A model generated the notes under the pieces. The model saw nothing but the letters and a program-made list of their open reading frames with translations. It made no database searches and was not told the origin of the DNA. 64,000 bases of DNA. Source: Punica granatum. Its lineage: Eukaryota > Streptophyta > Magnoliopsida > Myrtales > Lythraceae. The first letter of the stretch is position 1. Each line of letters starts with the position of its first letter. This document shows, piece after piece, positions 1-10,660 of this stretch. Position numbers and translations under genes: made by a program. The stretch covers positions 17,562,230-17,626,229 of the forward strand of contig NC_045128.1 of assembly GCF_007655135.1 (NCBI RefSeq), given 5' to 3'.

Positions 1-358
1 AACTCGTATTTTGACTCTAGATTGGAATCTAATATTCCACCTATCCATTATCTAATGTTTGTTTAAGTCAAGTACATGATTAATCCGGTTCTTCGTCTTT
101 TTCAACTGAAATAAAAAGGTTCACCACCGAATCTACGATAGGAAGATAGAAACACCGAAAGTGAACGGAATGGGCCGTACGAATGAAACTCGCACCCGAA
201 CGGGCCGCCCCTTTCCGTCCATAGATCGAGGGGTTTCCGACTCCCTAAAGCCTAGGATATCGATGAATCACGGAATGACGACTATGCCCTTGAGTGGTAA
301 AACATGTGATGTTCATATATAAATTAAAGATCGTGTGACACGAAGAGGTCTAAAGAGG

Positions 359-421
359 ACTCGCGCATCTCGACTCGAGCCGCCTCAAATTGGGCCCGGA
401 CTCGAGTCATAGTACGCGAGT
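359..421. repeat. CTCGAG-containing dyad in family A LTR
   Basis: Two 21-bp arms (359-379 and 401-421) form an imperfect inverted repeat around a 21-bp centre. Each arm has a perfect outer block ACTCGCG and a perfect inner block GACTCGAG. The same dyad occurs at 6618-6680, 17350-17412, 22160-22222, 35199-35261 and 41940-42002, that is, in every family A LTR copy that covers this region. The inner blocks are better kept than the six middle bases. It may be a protein-binding dyad or an RNA stem; the sequence alone does not say which. Confidence 0.6.
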
Positions 422-2383
422 ACTTGCTAGACACGATTCTATTCGTGTTACACGTCTCGATGTTTTGAAATTATGAGCTTTTAAGGAAAAGGGCATTTCC
501 GCCGTTCCATGAACCATCGATACGTTTACGAATTAATATTCAATTTGTCCAATTATTTAGTCCAAGTGATTTAATTAATCAAATGATGCGTCCCATTTCT
601 CGTTTGTGGAATGGTTTAGTGATTGAGGAGTTAAACCTTGATTATTATGGGCTAATGAGATGATTGTTCGGGGTTAATGCGCCTAACATGTAAATTAATC
701 GTGAAGCTAATGATTTAAACAAAAAATATAATTGCAATCAATTACAAGAATCGGTTTTAATCGTTTCTTGCATGCGTAAGACGCCAAACATAATAAGAAC
801 ACACATTTACAAAGTCGATGCCACCATGGTCTTGGAATCACAAATAAACATGTAATACAAACACAAACATGATATATAATGGAATCAATAAAATGGCATC
901 GGCACGAAAAATGAGGTAAATCGTAAACGTAATAAACATGAAAACAGAGTTGGATCAGGGTCAAGGGGTCTATTTTGGATCTAGATTCAGTTTGGAGAGG
1001 GCTAAATTAGACCCAAAAAAAACAGGGTGATATCATTTGTCGAATATACGAAAAGTTCGGTAAATAATTTTTATTTGGAGTTTCAGCGCCCATAAAAATA
1101 TGAAATTTTGTGTGGAATCTTAAAATAACATCAGGAATGTGTGGTAAAAATTTCAGTTCATTTTGAAGTCGGATGGTTCGCGAGATCTATCAAAATCAGA
1201 CCGGAAACACCGAAATAACGGGTAAACATTTTTTATCCGGAGATCCAGTGCACAGAAAAATCTGAAATTTTGTATGGGGACTTAAAATAACATCAAGTGT
1301 CTGTGGTAAAAATTTCAGCTCATTTCGAACTCGGATGGTTCACGAGACATATCAAAATCTGGCCGAGAATACCGAAATAACGGGTAAACATTTTTTATCC
1401 AGAGATCCAGCGCCCAGAAAAATCTGAAATTTTATGTGGGGACTTAAAATAACATCAAGAGTCTGTGGTAAAAATTTCAGCTCATTTCAAAGTCGGATGG
1501 TTCACGAAGTTGCTCAAGGGCCAAACCCGGGATCTAAGGAAAATCATGCGAAATGAGCCCCCTAACACCCCATATCAAACAAATATCGAAGAACCTAGCT
1601 TCTCTAAGTCATAGAGGAGTCTTACCTAGCCTCGGAACACGAGGAAGGAGTCGGAGAAGTGGCCGTGGGAGTCGCAAGACTCGGCTTGAAGTTGCGGATG
1701 GAGTGACCCGAGTGTGGGCAGCCGCGGCAGTCACGGGAAAACGGCTTGGCACGCTCGCTCCGATCACGGAACGGTGCAAGGTCGGGCTCGTTGGACTCCT
1801 AAGAGGCAGATCTAGGTGGGCACGGAAAGCTCCGAGCGTGCCGAACCCTGAATAAGTCGGAAATGATGAGAGAAATTCCAGTGAAAACACAAAAACCCGG
1901 TTAGCGAAAATGGGCAAAACGGAGGTCGTGCACGGTTGGTCGGCCCTCGGATCGTGACCACCTCTTCACGAGAGAGGGTGAGGGTTGTGAGGAACCCTTT
2001 AAATGTGATGGCACGACCCTCCGAGGTCGTGGGATGAAATGGCACGCCGTTAGTGTTCGGTGCGCACGGTGAGGGTCTCGGGACCCGATTGCAATTTCGG
2101 CTGGAACGGGGTCTTGGGGACCTCAAATCAAAAATCCAAGTCCGGAAATGGACTTAGGGGGTAGGAAATATGTAGGCTATGAAGTTTGAGAATTTTTGGG
2201 TTAAGTCGGGTCGGGTGGTTACCGGAATACCGGGTGGTTTTCCGGCGATTTTAGCCGGTTTCGGCCTTGGCACGGGCTGAATGAAAGTGAGGGGAGGGGC
2301 TGGAGTTTGAGAGGATTTTAGAGAGAGATTGGCTTGAGAGAGAAGGAGAATGAAGAAGAGTTTAAGTTAATGACCAAATGGAC

Positions 2384-2391
2384 TTATAAAT
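2384..2391 (-). promoter_or_regulatory. TATA-like box of minus-strand family A LTR
   Basis: Read on the minus strand this is ATTTATAAG, in the position that corresponds to TATAAG at 19667 and 39450 in plus-strand family A LTRs. It lies about 1.3 kb from the LTR terminus at 3699, which fits a U3 promoter for transcription toward lower coordinates. No transcript evidence is available. Confidence 0.45.
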
Positions 2392-3475
2392 GCAAGCTTA
2401 ATGACAAGATTGAGTGAAGTTAAATGCAATTAAATGGTGCTTAGGGCATCCGAATTTCTTAAGTGGGATTAGGGAGGGGAAGTTGTCTTGAAAAGGTTGA
2501 TGGGAAGTGATGGATGGAAGAGTGGAGTTGATGGATGGAAGAGTGGAAGTGATAGGAAGTGATGGGTGTAAGAAGGATTTGAAATGTGTGGTGGAGGGAG
2601 CTTCTTGGGTTTGAGCCACCAAATTGAGCCGTTTGAGCCGCGGCTTGGGCTGTCAAATCGGAGCCGAGGGTTGAGCCGTGGCTTGGGGTTGAGCCGCGGC
2701 TTGACGGCTTGGCTTGGCTGAGCTGTGGGTCCCATCCGATTAGGAGAAAAGCCGGCAAACGCTTGAAACTTGATTGAGCGCGCATCCGACCTCCGATGTT
2801 CAATTAATTTGAAGATTTGGAATGCTTGGACTACGAGGATTTGAGCGAGCCCAATATCGCCATGCGTCGCGTGGATGAACGTTCGGGCAACTCGGCGCCT
2901 CGGGAGTCGGTTTCGCCCCGTTTGGACGTTCGGAGTGGAATTTAGCGCCCCTCGACCTCCGATTGATCTCTGTGCATTCTTGTATTTGTTTTGACGATCC
3001 TTTTGCCCCGTGAGGGATTGTTGGCTCGTCATCCTCGATCGGGGACCATTGGCCCGGGAAGACCTAGGGACTTCGACCGGGGTTTTCTCAGTGTGCTCTG
3101 AATGTCTTGAGGTGCTCGGGGCTCGTTGTGATCTGTGCTCTACGTGGACGTGCCCCGAAGGCTCGCCGGGAGACGTTCATGACCACTGAAACGTCCCTCG
3201 GGAAACCGAGTCGAGTTCCGGAAGGTCATCTGAAGCTTGTTCCCCGGCCCTGGTGGTCCCTGGGTGCCTGTAGGCCCGTTTTGAAGGGCCGTTTGCTTGT
3301 CGGTGGAGTGAACCCCGGGAGCTATGTCAGAAAAGGCGTCCGTGGGGGATCGGGGTGTCCCGGCTTAAGCAGGATGTCCCGAAAATGCGCCCGGACGCGT
3401 CATTGGTCACTTTGGCACTGAGGGGGATTTTTGAAGCCCCATATTGGGCACCTTTCGGTGCTTCGGTGACTCGAT

Positions 3476-3636
3476 GATGAATAGTGCCACAGTGTCAGCT
3501 CCGTTGTTTTCGGGGTTCTTTGTTTGTAAATTCTTCCGACTGCTCTCTTCGGCTTTTCTAATGGACCCAGCTCTTCTTCTATGGTTTATGACTCCGTGCT
3601 CGCCTATTTGCCTCCGATTGCCGGGTGATGAATAGT
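3476..3636 (-). promoter_or_regulatory. Paired ACTATTCATC motifs in U3
   Basis: GATGAATAGT (minus strand ACTATTCATC) occurs at 3476-3485 and again at 3627-3636, exactly 151 bp apart and close to the LTR terminus at 3699. The same pair recurs in the other family A LTRs at 9190 and 9341 (151 bp), 29753 and 29904 (151 bp), 51192 and 51342 (150 bp), and on the plus strand at 38046 and 38197 (151 bp). Family B LTRs keep one copy near their start (for example 22732, 42512, 44192, 57950). Conservation of motif and spacing amid diverged sequence suggests a cis element of the LTR. Confidence 0.5.
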
Positions 3637-4713
3637 AACCCGGGCCTTGGTCGGAAGTCCTCCCGTGGGAAGCCGGTGGGCCAAAATGGGGTGCTGACAC
3701 CTGCTTAAGCCGGGGCACCCCGATCCCCCACGGACGCCTTTTCTGACATAGCTCCTGGGGTTCGCTCCACTGACAAGCAAACGGCCCCTCAAAGCGGGCC
3801 TACAGGCACCCAGGGACCACCAAGGCCGGGGAACAAGCTTCAGACAACCTTCTGGAACTCGGCTCTGTCTCCCGATGTACGTTTCAGTGGTCGCGAACGC
3901 CTCCCGGCGAGCCTTCGGGTATTTCCACGGAAAGCAGAGACCACAACGATCTCTGAGTACCTCACAATAATCCCCAAGCATCTCAAGGCATTCAGGGCAC
4001 ACTGAGAAAATCCCGGTCAAAGTCCCTAGGTCCTCCCGGGTCAACGGTCCCCGACCGAGGACGACGGACCAACGATCCCCCGCGGGGCAAAAGGATCGCC
4101 AAAACGAATGCAGGCATGCACAAAGAACAATCGGGGATCGAGGGACGCCAAACTCCACCCCGAACGTCCGAACAAGGCAAAACCGACTCCCAAGGCGCCG
4201 AGTCGCCCGAACGTCAGTCCACATGACGCATGGCGATATTAGGCTCATTCAAATTCTCGTCATTCAAGCGTTCCAAATCCATAAATTAATTGGACGTCGG
4301 AGATCGGACGCGCGCTCAATCAAGTCCCGAGCATTTTCCGGCTTTTCTCTCAACCGAATGGGACCCACAGCTCAGCCAAGCCAAGCCATCAAGCCGCGGC
4401 TCAACCCCAAGCCACGGCTCAACCCTCGGCTTCGATTGGACAGCCCCAAGCCGCGGCTTCCCCCCCCATGGCCGATGGCTCCACCTCCCAAGACACTCCC
4501 TCCACCACACATTTTGAATTTCCCTCACATCCATCACCTCCCTCCATCCATCCATCACACCCATCACCCATCCATCACCCCATCAATTCCCTCTTGCTTC
4601 CCCTACACTCCACATGACTATTTCCCCATCCTAATCCCCTCCAAAATTCGGCAGCCCCAGATTAAGGCCCTAATCCGTGATTAAACTCCCCAAATCAAGC
4701 CGTTAGTCACTCC

Positions 4714-4719
4714 TATAAA
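4714..4719 (+). promoter_or_regulatory. TATA box of plus-strand family A LTR
   Basis: TATAAA follows CACTCC and is followed about 35-55 bp later by a pyrimidine-rich CTTCATTCTCATTCTCTCTC stretch. This is the layout of plant TATA promoters with a Y patch near the start site. The position matches the TATA-like boxes of the other LTR copies. Confidence 0.5.
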
Positions 4720-7362
4720 GCCTCTAGCATCATTAGACTTAATGACTTCTTCATTCTCATTCTCTCTCAAGAATCCTCTCAAACCCCAGCCCACTCCCAC
4801 AGCTCGTACAACCCCGTGCCAAGGCTGAAACCGGCTAAAATCGCCGGAAAACCACCCGGTATTCCGGTAACTACCCGACCCGACTTAAGCCAAAAATCAC
4901 CAAACTCCCTAGCCTACATATTTCCCACCCCCTAAGTCCATTTCCGGGCTTGGATTTTCGATTTGAGGTCCCCAACATCCCATTCCAGCCGTAAGAACGT
5001 TCGGGTCCCGGGACCCCTAGTCGCGCGCACACGACCCTCCACGCGTGCCATTTTTTTCCACGACTTCGGCGAGTCGTGCCATCACTTTCGAAAGGTTCCT
5101 CACAACCCTCACCCTCCCCCGTGAAGAGGTGGTCACGGTCCGAGGGCCGATCAACCGTGCACAACCACCATTCACTAGTTTCTCCCTTATCGGGTTCCAT
5201 TCACTTTTACCGAACTTTCTCTCACACTTTCGGGTTCATTCAGGCTTTGGCACGCTCGGGGCTGCCCATGGTCATCTAGATCCGTCTCTTAGGAGTCCAA
5301 CGAGCCCGACCTTGCACCGTGTCGTGCCCGGAGCTCGCGTGCCGACCCATTTTTCCACGGACTGCCGCGGCTGCCCACATTCGGGTCACCCACCCGTAGC
5401 CCTCTATCCGAGTCTTGTGACTCCCACGGCCACTTCCCCGACTCTTTTCCTCGTACATCGGGGCTAGGTAATGCTCCTTTACGACTTAGACGAGTTAGAA
5501 TCTTAGCTCTTTACTTGTACGAAGTGTTTATACGTTTTAAAGGTATGGAATGCTTGAAAGTTTATGTTTTTCCTTCGGATCCATGCACACCCATGCACTT
5601 TCATGCACGTACGTCCATCATGTCTCGTTTATATGCCCATATAACGTCTATGCCGTGAGGGGAAAGGACTAGAATCGAGGAAGAAGAGGCTTTCAAGCCA
5701 TGGTTGGACCATGGGAACCCACGGTCTATGTCCAAAGGGGGGGACCCGTGGGTTCTTTTTGTCCTTCCGAGGCCTAATCGGCCTCTTCTCCCCCGAAACT
5801 TGTTAGTTCCTGTGTTATTATCGTTATTCGTTGCATGAGATGTATTGGCATGGCGGGAAAAGACTCGGATCGGGGTCGAAGAGCCCACCTTGACTCATGT
5901 GAGTCACGGGAACTCACGGTTTCCCTTGAAAAGGACGGCCGAGAGCTCCCTTGGACCACACGGGTCCGAGGCGGCCTCTTTGGCTCCGAGATAGGTCGGT
6001 TCCCGCATTTCACGCTTTCCCATCACATGAGTCGATGCCGTCTTTGTTGTTTCCGTTTAAACACCTCGTTCGTGCGTGTTTGTATGATTTTATGTGACCA
6101 TGATCGTGATAGTGTTGAGATGATTAGAACATGTATCATTAACGTGTTTAATACGTCATGCATACGAGGAATGGCCCGAACCAAGGCGGGTCAAGGGAAC
6201 CTCTCGGCTTAGTCCCTCGGAGGATGGCCGAGTGTCCCTTGACCCCTCCCGGATCTAGGGTGGCCTTCTTCGTCGTTTCGTGTTCGTTCCTTGGAGTTGA
6301 GTGCATTTATGCTCGTGTTCTACCGCTAGCCATGCATCAATTTCGCGACGGATAAATTGACCTCGAGTCGTTACCCATTAAACCCATGGCACCTATAATA
6401 TGAGATCACTACCATCGAATAATGTCACAAACGGGATGAACGGGACGTATTATTTGGATAATTAAATCATTTGGACTAAACAATTGGGTGAATCAATCCT
6501 CAATTTGTAAACGCATCGATGATTTACCGAACGGTGAAAATGCCATTTTTCATTAAAAATCTCACAATTTCAAAATACCCAGATACGTAATACGAGTGGA
6601 ATTGATGTCTAATGAGTACTCGCGTACCATGACTCGAGTCCGGGCCCGATTTGAGGCGGCTCGAGTCGAGATGCGCGAGTCCTCCTTAGACTCCTTCGTG
6701 CGACGTGATCTACAATTTGCATACAAACACCACAATTTTATTCCAAGGGCATAATTGCCATTCCGTGACTCACCGATACCCTAGGCGCTAGGGAGCCGGA
6801 AACGCCTCGATCTATGGACTGAAAGGGGCAACCCATCCGAGTACGAGTCTCATTCGTATAGCCCATTCCGTCCATTTTCGGTGTTCCTATCTTCCTATCA
6901 TAGATTCGGTGGGGAGCATTTTACTTCAATTACAAAACACGAACAACCGGATTAATCATACATTCGACTTAATCGAACCCTAGACAATGGATAGGTGGGA
7001 TAATAGATCCCAATCTAGAGTCAAAACACGAGTTTGGTTAAATCGGTGAAAAAGCAATGACATTTAACTGAATAAAAGTCATAAAACAAACACACACATG
7101 TAATTGGCTTAGAACCTTATCCTAGCCCGCCCTCTATGTTTGCCTAGGTTAGATGCATTGTTTGCCAATCAACCACGGATAATAACTGATTAAATCACGT
7201 ACAGTCAGCCTAATACCCAATTCGTTTGTATTCACTGACACTTGTCAGTTATTGTCAGTTGCTTTCTGTATTGTGTCAGCTATATCAGTTTTCTTCTGTT
7301 TTATTCTTACTCTTGATGATTTATTGCGGTTCGGGCTCGAACCCATAGGTTACGAGTTGCAC

Positions 7363-7406
7363 GGGGTCCAACGCCCCAAATTACCGAACACGAGGTCCAA
7401 CGCCTC
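7363..7406 (+). other. Two micro-hairpins with TCCAACG loop (family A)
   Basis: Stem GGGG/CCCC at 7363-7366 and 7374-7377 and stem GAGG/CCTC at 7392-7395 and 7403-7406 each enclose the identical 7-nt loop TCCAACG. A third hairpin, GGTTCG/CGAACC around GGCT (about 7328-7343), lies just upstream. Equivalent pairs occur in every LTR copy, and family B has three. Confidence 0.6.
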
Positions 7407-8114
7407 TTAACTCACCGAGCGCGTGCAACCCGAGTGCGGAATGGGATCTAGCCTCGATTCACCGTCACACTCCGAATACGACCTATGTGGAAGGCGGATT
7501 TGGATTGAGCGCGTGAAACGTGTCTAGATATCACCCGAGAGCTCGATCGATCCAACGGTTACAGTGGAAACAAGTCGTTTTTCTGCAAACCGTCGGTTCG
7601 ATCGGACCCGACCCCCGGCTCTTCGAGCCCGTGTTGCCTTAATTTGTTTATCGATTATCCAAAACACACGGTGAGCCGGAGCGGAATATTGGCCCAATGT
7701 AAACCGATCGGGATCCATTTATTTCGTTCAGTTGTATTCTGCAATTATTCGAGTGTACATTGTGAGGATCTTATTTGTATGTTTATTCATATACTTGTAA
7801 GGATCCCGGTCGGTGAGCAAGAGGTCTGAGTGTCGAGTCGATTAAGTCGGTCTATCGTCACCAAGGGATGAGTAAGCTCGAATAATCATAGTCTTGGTTC
7901 GCGCAGGGAATCGACCATCACGGTTCGAAGAACTGTAACGCTAAGATAGCGAACCGATTCTTTGACTCACAAGCCTACTCATCCTTCGGATTCTTGGCCC
8001 AACTCAATCGATTCATCGATTTTACGGTGTCAAAACGGGCGAGTCAAGTGCGACCCTAAATCACGCGGTAAATAAACAAAATGGCAAGCCTAGCAAGCTA
8101 GAGTACCGAAAGGG

Positions 8115-8137
8115 CGTGCGGGATATAGGCCCGCACG
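8115..8137 (+). other. Conserved GTGCGGG hairpin near LTR 3' end
   Basis: CGTGCGGG (8115-8122) and CCCGCACG (8130-8137) form a perfect 8-bp stem with the loop ATATAGG, about 245 bp before the LTR end. The same hairpin lies at 27639-27661, 28944-28966, 49064-49086, 50369-50391 and 63254-63276 (plus strand) and at 15988-16010 and 33749-33771 (minus strand), in both LTR families. Changes in the stem are few, and one (63254 copy) gives a G-U pair. Confidence 0.6.
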
Positions 8138-8380
8138 TAATAGAACCCTCGAATTCGGAATTTTCGGTTCCGTATGACCATTGCCTTAGCATTTAGGTGT
8201 ACCCCGTACCCCTAGACCCGGGCGACTCAACGGCCCTCGACCTACGGGTCGTAAACAGTAAGTGGCGACTCCTTCTCACGTGCGTCCGTCGCGCGTCCCC
8301 GGGAAGGTGGACGCTCCCAAGCCGCGTTTGCTTAGGCGCGCACATGCGTGCCCCGACGAGATCAAATTCGGGTGCGCACA

Positions 8381-8385
8381 TTCCG
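8381..8385. repeat. Putative target-site duplication TTCCG, right copy
   Basis: The five bases follow the LTR end at 8380 and precede the resumed minus-strand LTR. The left copy should lie beside the missing start of this LTR, outside the window, so the duplication is predicted, not seen. Confidence 0.3.
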
Positions 8386-9413
8386 CATTGAGCGAAACGG
8401 TTTACTCGCCGACCCCGGCTGGAGATCGATAACTGGAGATGACCTAGGAATCCAAGAATGGGGCTTTCTCAGTGTTTCCCAAGTGTTTTGATGTGTTCGG
8501 AGACCACTGCGATCTCCGTTTGTGAGAAACGAGTCCCGAAAGTTTGCCGAGAGGCGTTCGAGACCACTGAAATGTCACTCGGGAGACCTAATTGATTTGC
8601 TTGGCCCGAGGCGAAATGATTTCCTTAGTCCTAGGAGTTGTATGAAGTGAGTGGTGTGAAGCTCGGACGTCAACATTTCCCCGAATGAGCTTTGAGCACA
8701 AGATTCCCCGTGAAAGGGGCCCTTTTATTACAGGAATGGTACTCGGGAAACCTAAATGGATTATGCAATGCGATCGGGGTTTATCTCCCAAGCCCTTGAG
8801 GTCCCTAGGATTGATTGGCGCAAATTTCGTGCGCTGACGATTTGTTAAAAGGGTCTCCAGCTATGTCTTTCTATAGAAAATGGCATCTTTTTCCCGGGTC
8901 GGGATCCACTCGGGAGACCAAGATGAACTCCGAAACGCAGTCTGAATCGTATTCCATGGTCCTGGTGGTCCTTGGGTGTGTGTAGGCCTATGTCCGGGTG
9001 CCGTTTACTGGTCTGTGGATCGGGCGTCCCGGGAGCTCCGTCAAGAAGGCGTCTGCAAATGTTCGGGAGTGCCTCGGCTTAAGCAGGAGGCTTCTGAAAT
9101 GTGCTCAGAGGTGCCATTGGTCATTTTGGAACCAAGAGGGATTTTTAAAGTCCCATATTGGATATCTTCTAACGTTCCGGTGATCCGGCGATGAATAGTG
9201 CCGTAGTGCCAGCTCTTGTTGCTCCGAGATTTGTCGTCTGTTTGCCTTTCTGATTGCTCTCCCCTGTCTTCTCAATGGACCATGCTTCTCTCCCGTGCTT
9301 CATGATTCCGTGTTCGCATGCTCGCCTCCGATTGTCGGGTGATGAATAGTACCCCCGGCTTTGGTCGGGGATTCTCATGTAGGAAATCGGTGGGCCAAAA
9401 TAGGGTGCTGACA
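8386..9413 (-). mobile_element. 3' LTR of element 1 (family A), terminal ~1.0 kb
   Basis: This minus-strand LTR piece ends at 9413 with GGTGCTGACA and is followed at once by a polypurine tract (minus strand) and the internal region of element 1. That makes it the start of the 3' LTR of an element that reads from right to left. The rest of this LTR was displaced upstream by the plus-strand LTR inserted at 8380/8386. It carries two GATGAATAGT motifs at 9190 and 9341. Confidence 0.8.
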
Positions 9414-9427
9414 GCTTGCCCCTCTTT
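9414..9427 (-). other. Polypurine tract of element 1
   Basis: On the minus strand the sequence reads AAAGAGGGGCAAGC and directly precedes TGTCAGCACC of the 3' LTR. A purine-rich tract at this place primes plus-strand DNA synthesis in LTR retrotransposons. The same tract stands at 29977-29990 and 51415-51428. The C inside it is unusual but shared by all copies. Confidence 0.7.
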
Positions 9428-9569
9428 GGTTGCATGCTCGGTTAGAGGGTGTAGCCAAAGATTATAAGAAGCACCCCCCTTTTTGGGTCCGGCGACTGCT
9501 CTGATACCGTTCCCCCATGGCTGCTCGTACCCTGCTTGGATATATTGGGATATCGTGCCGAAAATTATA

Positions 9570-10660
9570 ACCGGGATGGACCCGAATGGACCAGGATAGA
9601 CCTGAATGAGACCGGGATAGACCCGAATGCAAATGAACCAGGATAGACCTGAATCTGACCGGGATTGACTCGAATGGACCAGGATAGACCTGAATGAGAC
9701 CGGGATAGACCCGAATGCAGATGAACCAGGATAGACCTGAATGTGACCGGGATTGACCCGAATGGACCATGATAGACCTGAATGAGACCGGGATAGACCC
9801 GAATGGACCAGGATAGACCTGAATGAGACCGGGATAGACTCGAATGGACCAGGATAGACCTGAATGGAACCGGGATAGACCCGAATGCAGATGAACCAGG
9901 ATAGACCTGAATGTGACCGGGATTGACCCGAATGGACCAGGATAGACCTGAATGAGACCGGGATAGACTCGAATGGACCAGGATAGACCTGAATGAGACC
10001 AGGATAGACTCGAATGCAGATGAACCAGGATAGACCTGAATGTTACCGGGGTTGACCCAAATGGACCAGGATAGACCTGAATGAGACCGGGATAGATTAG
10101 AATGCAAATGAACCAGGATAGACCTGAATGTGACCGGGATTGACTCGAATGGACCAGGATAGACCTGAATGAGACCGGGATAGACCCAAATGGACCAGGA
10201 TAGACTTGAATGAGACCGGGATAGACCCGAATGGGAATTTGAAACCGGGGTGGACCCGAACAAGAATTTGAGACCGGGATGGACCCGAACAGGAATTTGA
10301 GATTGGGATGGACCCGAACAGGAATTTGAAATCGGGATGGACCGGAACAGGAACTTGAAACCGGGATGGACCCGAACAGAAAGTTGAAACCGGGATGGAC
10401 CCGAACAGGAATTTGAAACCGGGATGGACCCGAACAGGAATTTGAAATCGGGATGGACCCGAACAGGAATTTGAAACCGGGATGGACACGAACAGGAATT
10501 TGAAACCGGGATGGACCCGAACAGGAATTTGAAACCGAGACGGACCCATACAGGGATTTGAAACCGGGACGGACCCGAACAGGGATTTGAAACCGGGACG
10601 GACCCGAACAGGAATTTGAAACCGGGATGGACCCGAACATGAATTTGAAAACTGGGACAG
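9570..10660. repeat. Tandem array A in 3' UTR of element 1
   Basis: Two related blocks are present. From 9570 to about 10235, units of 20-21 bp alternate between GACCGGGATAGACCCGAATG and a variant with CCAGG and CCTGAATGA; a longer period is marked by GCAGATGAACC. From about 10236 to 10660, a 29-bp unit combines GACCCGAACAGGAATTTG with AAACCGGGATG and repeats about 14 times. Both share the core CCGGGAT-GACCCGAA. Because 29 is not a multiple of three and the unit lacks stops, long frames stay open on the minus strand; these are by-products. Arrays in the 3' UTR are characteristic of Tat/Ogre elements and can seed satellites. Confidence 0.85.

Larger units (their letters stand above)
1..3699 (-). 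mobile_element. Family A LTR, minus strand, left part outside window
   Basis: This is the U3-containing end of a family A LTR lying on the minus strand. It ends at 3699 with GGTGCTGACA, the reverse complement of the LTR start TGTCAGCACC. The window start aligns with about 16994, which is about 1,250 bp inside the LTR at 15744, so about 1.25 kb of this LTR lies upstream and its full length is near 5 kb. No polypurine tract or internal region follows 3699; sequence of an opposite LTR follows directly. It is therefore most simply a solo LTR inserted into the plus-strand LTR at 3700-8380. That model predicts the target duplication CCTGC just upstream of its left end, outside the window. No protein-coding gene is supported here. 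Confidence 0.8.
3700..8380 (+). mobile_element. Family A LTR, plus strand, lacking its first ~320 bp
   Basis: The segment ends at 8380 with TTCGGGTGCGCACA, the family A LTR 3' terminus, and runs in the opposite orientation to 1-3699. Over most of its length the two form inverted copies; for example the block at 3300-3373 recurs inverted from 3700. It starts abruptly at CCTGCTTAAGCC, which in the complete plus-strand LTR lies about 320 bp from the start (near 38309), so its true start is missing in the window. No primer-binding site follows 8380, so this is a solo LTR. It appears inserted in a minus-strand family A LTR that resumes at 8386. Only short chance frames are open in it. Confidence 0.8.

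Noticed and set aside
1553..2126. Overlapping 100-codon frames on both strands suggesting a GC-rich gene
   Set aside because: They fall in the LTR body, are open on both strands, and are not preserved in the inverted copy at 5000-5470.
7328..7343. GGTTCG...CGAACC resembling a tRNA T-arm or an RNA polymerase III B box
   Set aside because: No acceptor stem, anticodon arm or A box in proper spacing is found; it is one of several small LTR hairpins.
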